Positions 12,641-14,112 of a stretch of DNA of 14,112 bases are shown in pieces. The first letter of the stretch is position 1. The number at the start of each line of letters is the position of its first letter. The translations under genes and the position numbers were made by a program. The stretch is from Acidimicrobiia bacterium (lineage in GTDB: Bacteria; Actinomycetota; Acidimicrobiia; Acidimicrobiales; Ilumatobacteraceae), in the NCBI GenBank assembly GCA_030425785.1, contig JAUHYJ010000023.1, positions 1-14,112 of the forward strand, given 5' to 3'. The notes under the pieces were generated by a model, which saw nothing but the letters and a program-made list of their open reading frames with translations, did no database searches and was not told the origin of the DNA.

Positions 12641-12943
12641 GTGTCCGAACGACTCTCCGCCGACGCCGTCGCCAAGGTGGCTCGCCTCGCCCGGCTCGAC
12701 CTCACCGACGACGAGCTCGATCGCGCGACGCACCAGCTGAGCGACATGCTCGACCACTTCGCCGACATCGATGCGCTCGATCTGAGCGACGTCGAACCCC
12801 TGAACTCGCCGTACCCGCTCGTCAACGTCCTGCGCGACGACGTCGTCGAACCGACGCTCGACCGCGACGAGGTGCTGGCGGCTGCGCCGAAGCACGAGGA
12901 CGGACGCTTCTGGGTGCCGCCGGTCCTCGGGGGAGACGCATGA
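12641..12943 (+). CDS. gatC: Asp/Glu-tRNA amidotransferase subunit C
   Basis: 100 aa, the normal GatC length. GatC wraps around GatA and GatB in the GatCAB complex that converts Glu-tRNA(Gln), and often Asp-tRNA(Asn), to the amidated forms. Family features: VAKVARLARLDLTDDELDRA at the N terminus, LDHFADIDALDLSDVEPL in the middle, and the closing LRDDVVEPTLDRDEVLAAAP then DGRFWVPPVL. The GTG at 12641 is preferred to the upstream in-frame GTG at 12602 because the conserved region begins straight after it and TAGTCT precedes it. It overlaps gatA by 4 nt (ATGA), so expression is coupled. Its presence suggests tRNA(Gln) is charged indirectly in this organism. Confidence 0.95.
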   Translation: MSERLSADAVAKVARLARLDLTDDELDRATHQLSDMLDHFADIDALDLSDVEPLNSPYPLVNVLRDDVVEPTLDRDEVLAAAPKHEDGRFWVPPVLGGDA

Positions 12944-14112
12944 CCGGCTTCCCGACCGCCGCCGAGCTCGCTGCCGACGTCCGCGCCGGCCGCCGCTCCG
13001 CCGCCGAGGTCGTCGATGCCCATCTGACGCTCATCGAGGCTCGGGAACCGGACATCCACGCCTTCAACCACGTCATGGCCGAGCGCGCCCGCGAGCGCGC
13101 GGCCGCGATCGACGAGGCCGTCGCCGCGGGCGACGATCCCGGCCCGCTCGCCGGCGTCCCGGTGGCGCTCAAGGACAACATGTGCACCCGCGGCGTGCCC
13201 ACCACCTGCTCGTCGAAGATCCTCGCCGGCTGGACGCCGCCGTACGACGGCACCGCCGTTGCCCGGCTCGATGCGGCCGGCGCGATCGCGATCGGCAAGA
13301 CGAACCTCGACGAGTTCGCCATGGGCTCGTCGACCGAGAACTCGGCATTCGGTCCGACCCGCAATCCGCTCGCGCCCGACCGCGTGCCCGGCGGGTCCTC
13401 CGGCGGGTCCGCCGCGGCGGTGGCCGCCGGCTTCGCGGCGATGTCGTTCGGCTCCGACACCGGCGGCTCGATCCGCCAACCGGCCGCGTTGTGCGGCGTC
13501 GTCGGGGTCAAGCCGACGTACGGGCGCGTCAGCCGCTTCGGGCTGGTCGCGTTCGGCAGCAGCCTCGACCAGATCGGGCCGTTCACCCACACCGTGGCCG
13601 ATGCGGCGCTCGCGCTGCAGGTCGTCGGCGGGCACGATCCACACGACTCGACGTCGATCCCCGAGGCGATGCCCGATCTCGCCGGGGTGCTCGACCGCGG
13701 CGTCGACGGGCTGCGGATCGGGCGCATCACCGATCTGCCCGAGGGCGCCGATCCCGATGTCGTGTCCCGCGTCGACGAGGCGTTCGCCGCGCTCGAGTCG
13801 GCGGGCGCGACGATCGTCGACGTGCAGGTGCCGGCCTTCGGCTACGGGCTGACGGCCTACTACCTCATCGCTCCCGCCGAGGCGTCGTCGAACCTCGCTC
13901 GCTACGACGGTGTGCGCTACGGCATGCGCGTCGAGGGTGCCGACGTCGAGGAGATGATGCGCAACACCCGCACCGCCGGGTTCGGCGACGAGGTCAAGCG
14001 GCGCATCCTGCTCGGCACCTACGCACTGTCGGCCGGGTACTACGACGCCTACTACGGCAAGGCGCTGAAGATCCGCCGGCTGATGGCGAACGACTTCGCC
14101 GCCGCCTACGAG
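12940..14112 (+). CDS. gatA: Asp/Glu-tRNA amidotransferase subunit A (3' end outside window)
   Basis: 391 codons are visible and the gene runs off the window; the family is about 480-500 aa. GatA is the glutaminase/amidase subunit that releases ammonia from glutamine for GatB. The amidase-signature catalytic triad is present: K78 (VALKDN), S153 (GGSSGGSA) and S177 (DTGGSIRQPAA). Downstream VKPTYGRVSRFGLVAFGSSLDQIGP and YYLIAPAEASSNLARYDGVRYG are GatA-specific and exclude a generic amidase. The ATG overlaps the gatC stop, with GGGGGAGA at 12929-12936 as the Shine-Dalgarno sequence. gatB is not in the window. No oddities are seen. Confidence 0.97.
   Translation, partial: MTGFPTAAELAADVRAGRRSAAEVVDAHLTLIEAREPDIHAFNHVMAERARERAAAIDEAVAAGDDPGPLAGVPVALKDNMCTRGVPTTCSSKILAGWTPPYDGTAVARLDAAGAIAIGKTNLDEFAMGSSTENSAFGPTRNPLAPDRVPGGSSGGSAAAVAAGFAAMSFGSDTGGSIRQPAALCGVVGVKPTYGRVSRFGLVAFGSSLDQIGPFTHTVADAALALQVVGGHDPHDSTSIPEAMPDLAGVLDRGVDGLRIGRITDLPEGADPDVVSRVDEAFAALESAGATIVDVQVPAFGYGLTAYYLIAPAEASSNLARYDGVRYGMRVEGADVEEMMRNTRTAGFGDEVKRRILLGTYALSAGYYDAYYGKALKIRRLMANDFAAAYE

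Noticed and set aside
12559..13644. 361-residue minus-strand frame opposite gatC/gatA
   Set aside because: gatC and gatA are unmistakable; the antisense frame shows no motif.

Overview
The window is about 14.1 kb of very GC-rich, densely coded DNA. Third codon positions are nearly all G or C, GTG starts are common, and intergenic gaps are short. Together with TetR, YceH and hot-dog proteins of actinobacterial flavour, a CitA-type citrate synthase and a GatCAB locus, this points to a chromosome of a high-GC actinomycete. Acidimicrobiia (Ilumatobacter-like) is my best guess, by inference only. I see no rRNA, tRNA, transposase, prophage, CRISPR array or replication origin. No stretch longer than 300 bases lacks a gene.

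Layout. 1-414 (-) is a 5'-partial-in-window gene whose N terminus looks like a malyl-CoA/citrate-lyase (CitE/Mcl) protein but runs in frame into an NTF2/SnoaL-like domain. 496-1467 (+) is a YceH winged-helix protein fused to a second SnoaL-like domain. 1514-2035 (+) is an unknown protein and 2107-2928 (+) a SAM methyltransferase. 2935-3018 (-) is a doubtful micro-ORF. 3062-3484 (-) is a hot-dog thioesterase, divergent from 3523-3990 (+), a YbaK-type tRNA deacylase. 3999-4892 (-) is a membrane M48 peptidase, divergent from 5055-6812 (+), a TPR plus HD-GYP cyclic-di-GMP phosphodiesterase. 6843-7496 (-) is a TetR regulator, divergent from 7595-8365 (+), an alpha/beta hydrolase that overlaps lgt (8362-9348, +). 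9535-10677 (-) is a MerR-type HTH fused to citrate synthase, divergent from a second citrate synthase (10767-11915, +). 11917-12474 (-) is a cupredoxin lipoprotein. gatC (12641-12943) and gatA (12940 to the window end) close the window.

Two regulatory themes stand out. First, most genes that begin a transcription unit have a -10-like hexamer 5-8 nt before the start codon and no Shine-Dalgarno sequence, which is the architecture of leaderless mRNAs. Genes inside operons (lgt, gatA) and the lipoprotein have clear Shine-Dalgarno sequences. Second, the citrate synthase intergenic region is a large dyad. Both -35/-10 promoters, both start codons and a 25-bp palindromic operator are centred on the same base (10722), which suggests joint control by the HTH-citrate synthase encoded next to it.

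Most other genes are housekeeping: lipoprotein lipidation (Lgt, whose substrate could include the adjacent lipoprotein), Gln-tRNA formation by transamidation (GatCAB) and tRNA proofreading. The most notable items are the symmetric citrate synthase promoter with its HTH-enzyme fusion, the apparent CitE/SnoaL chimera at the left edge, the YceH-SnoaL fusion, and a metal-box-like palindrome before the cupredoxin lipoprotein.
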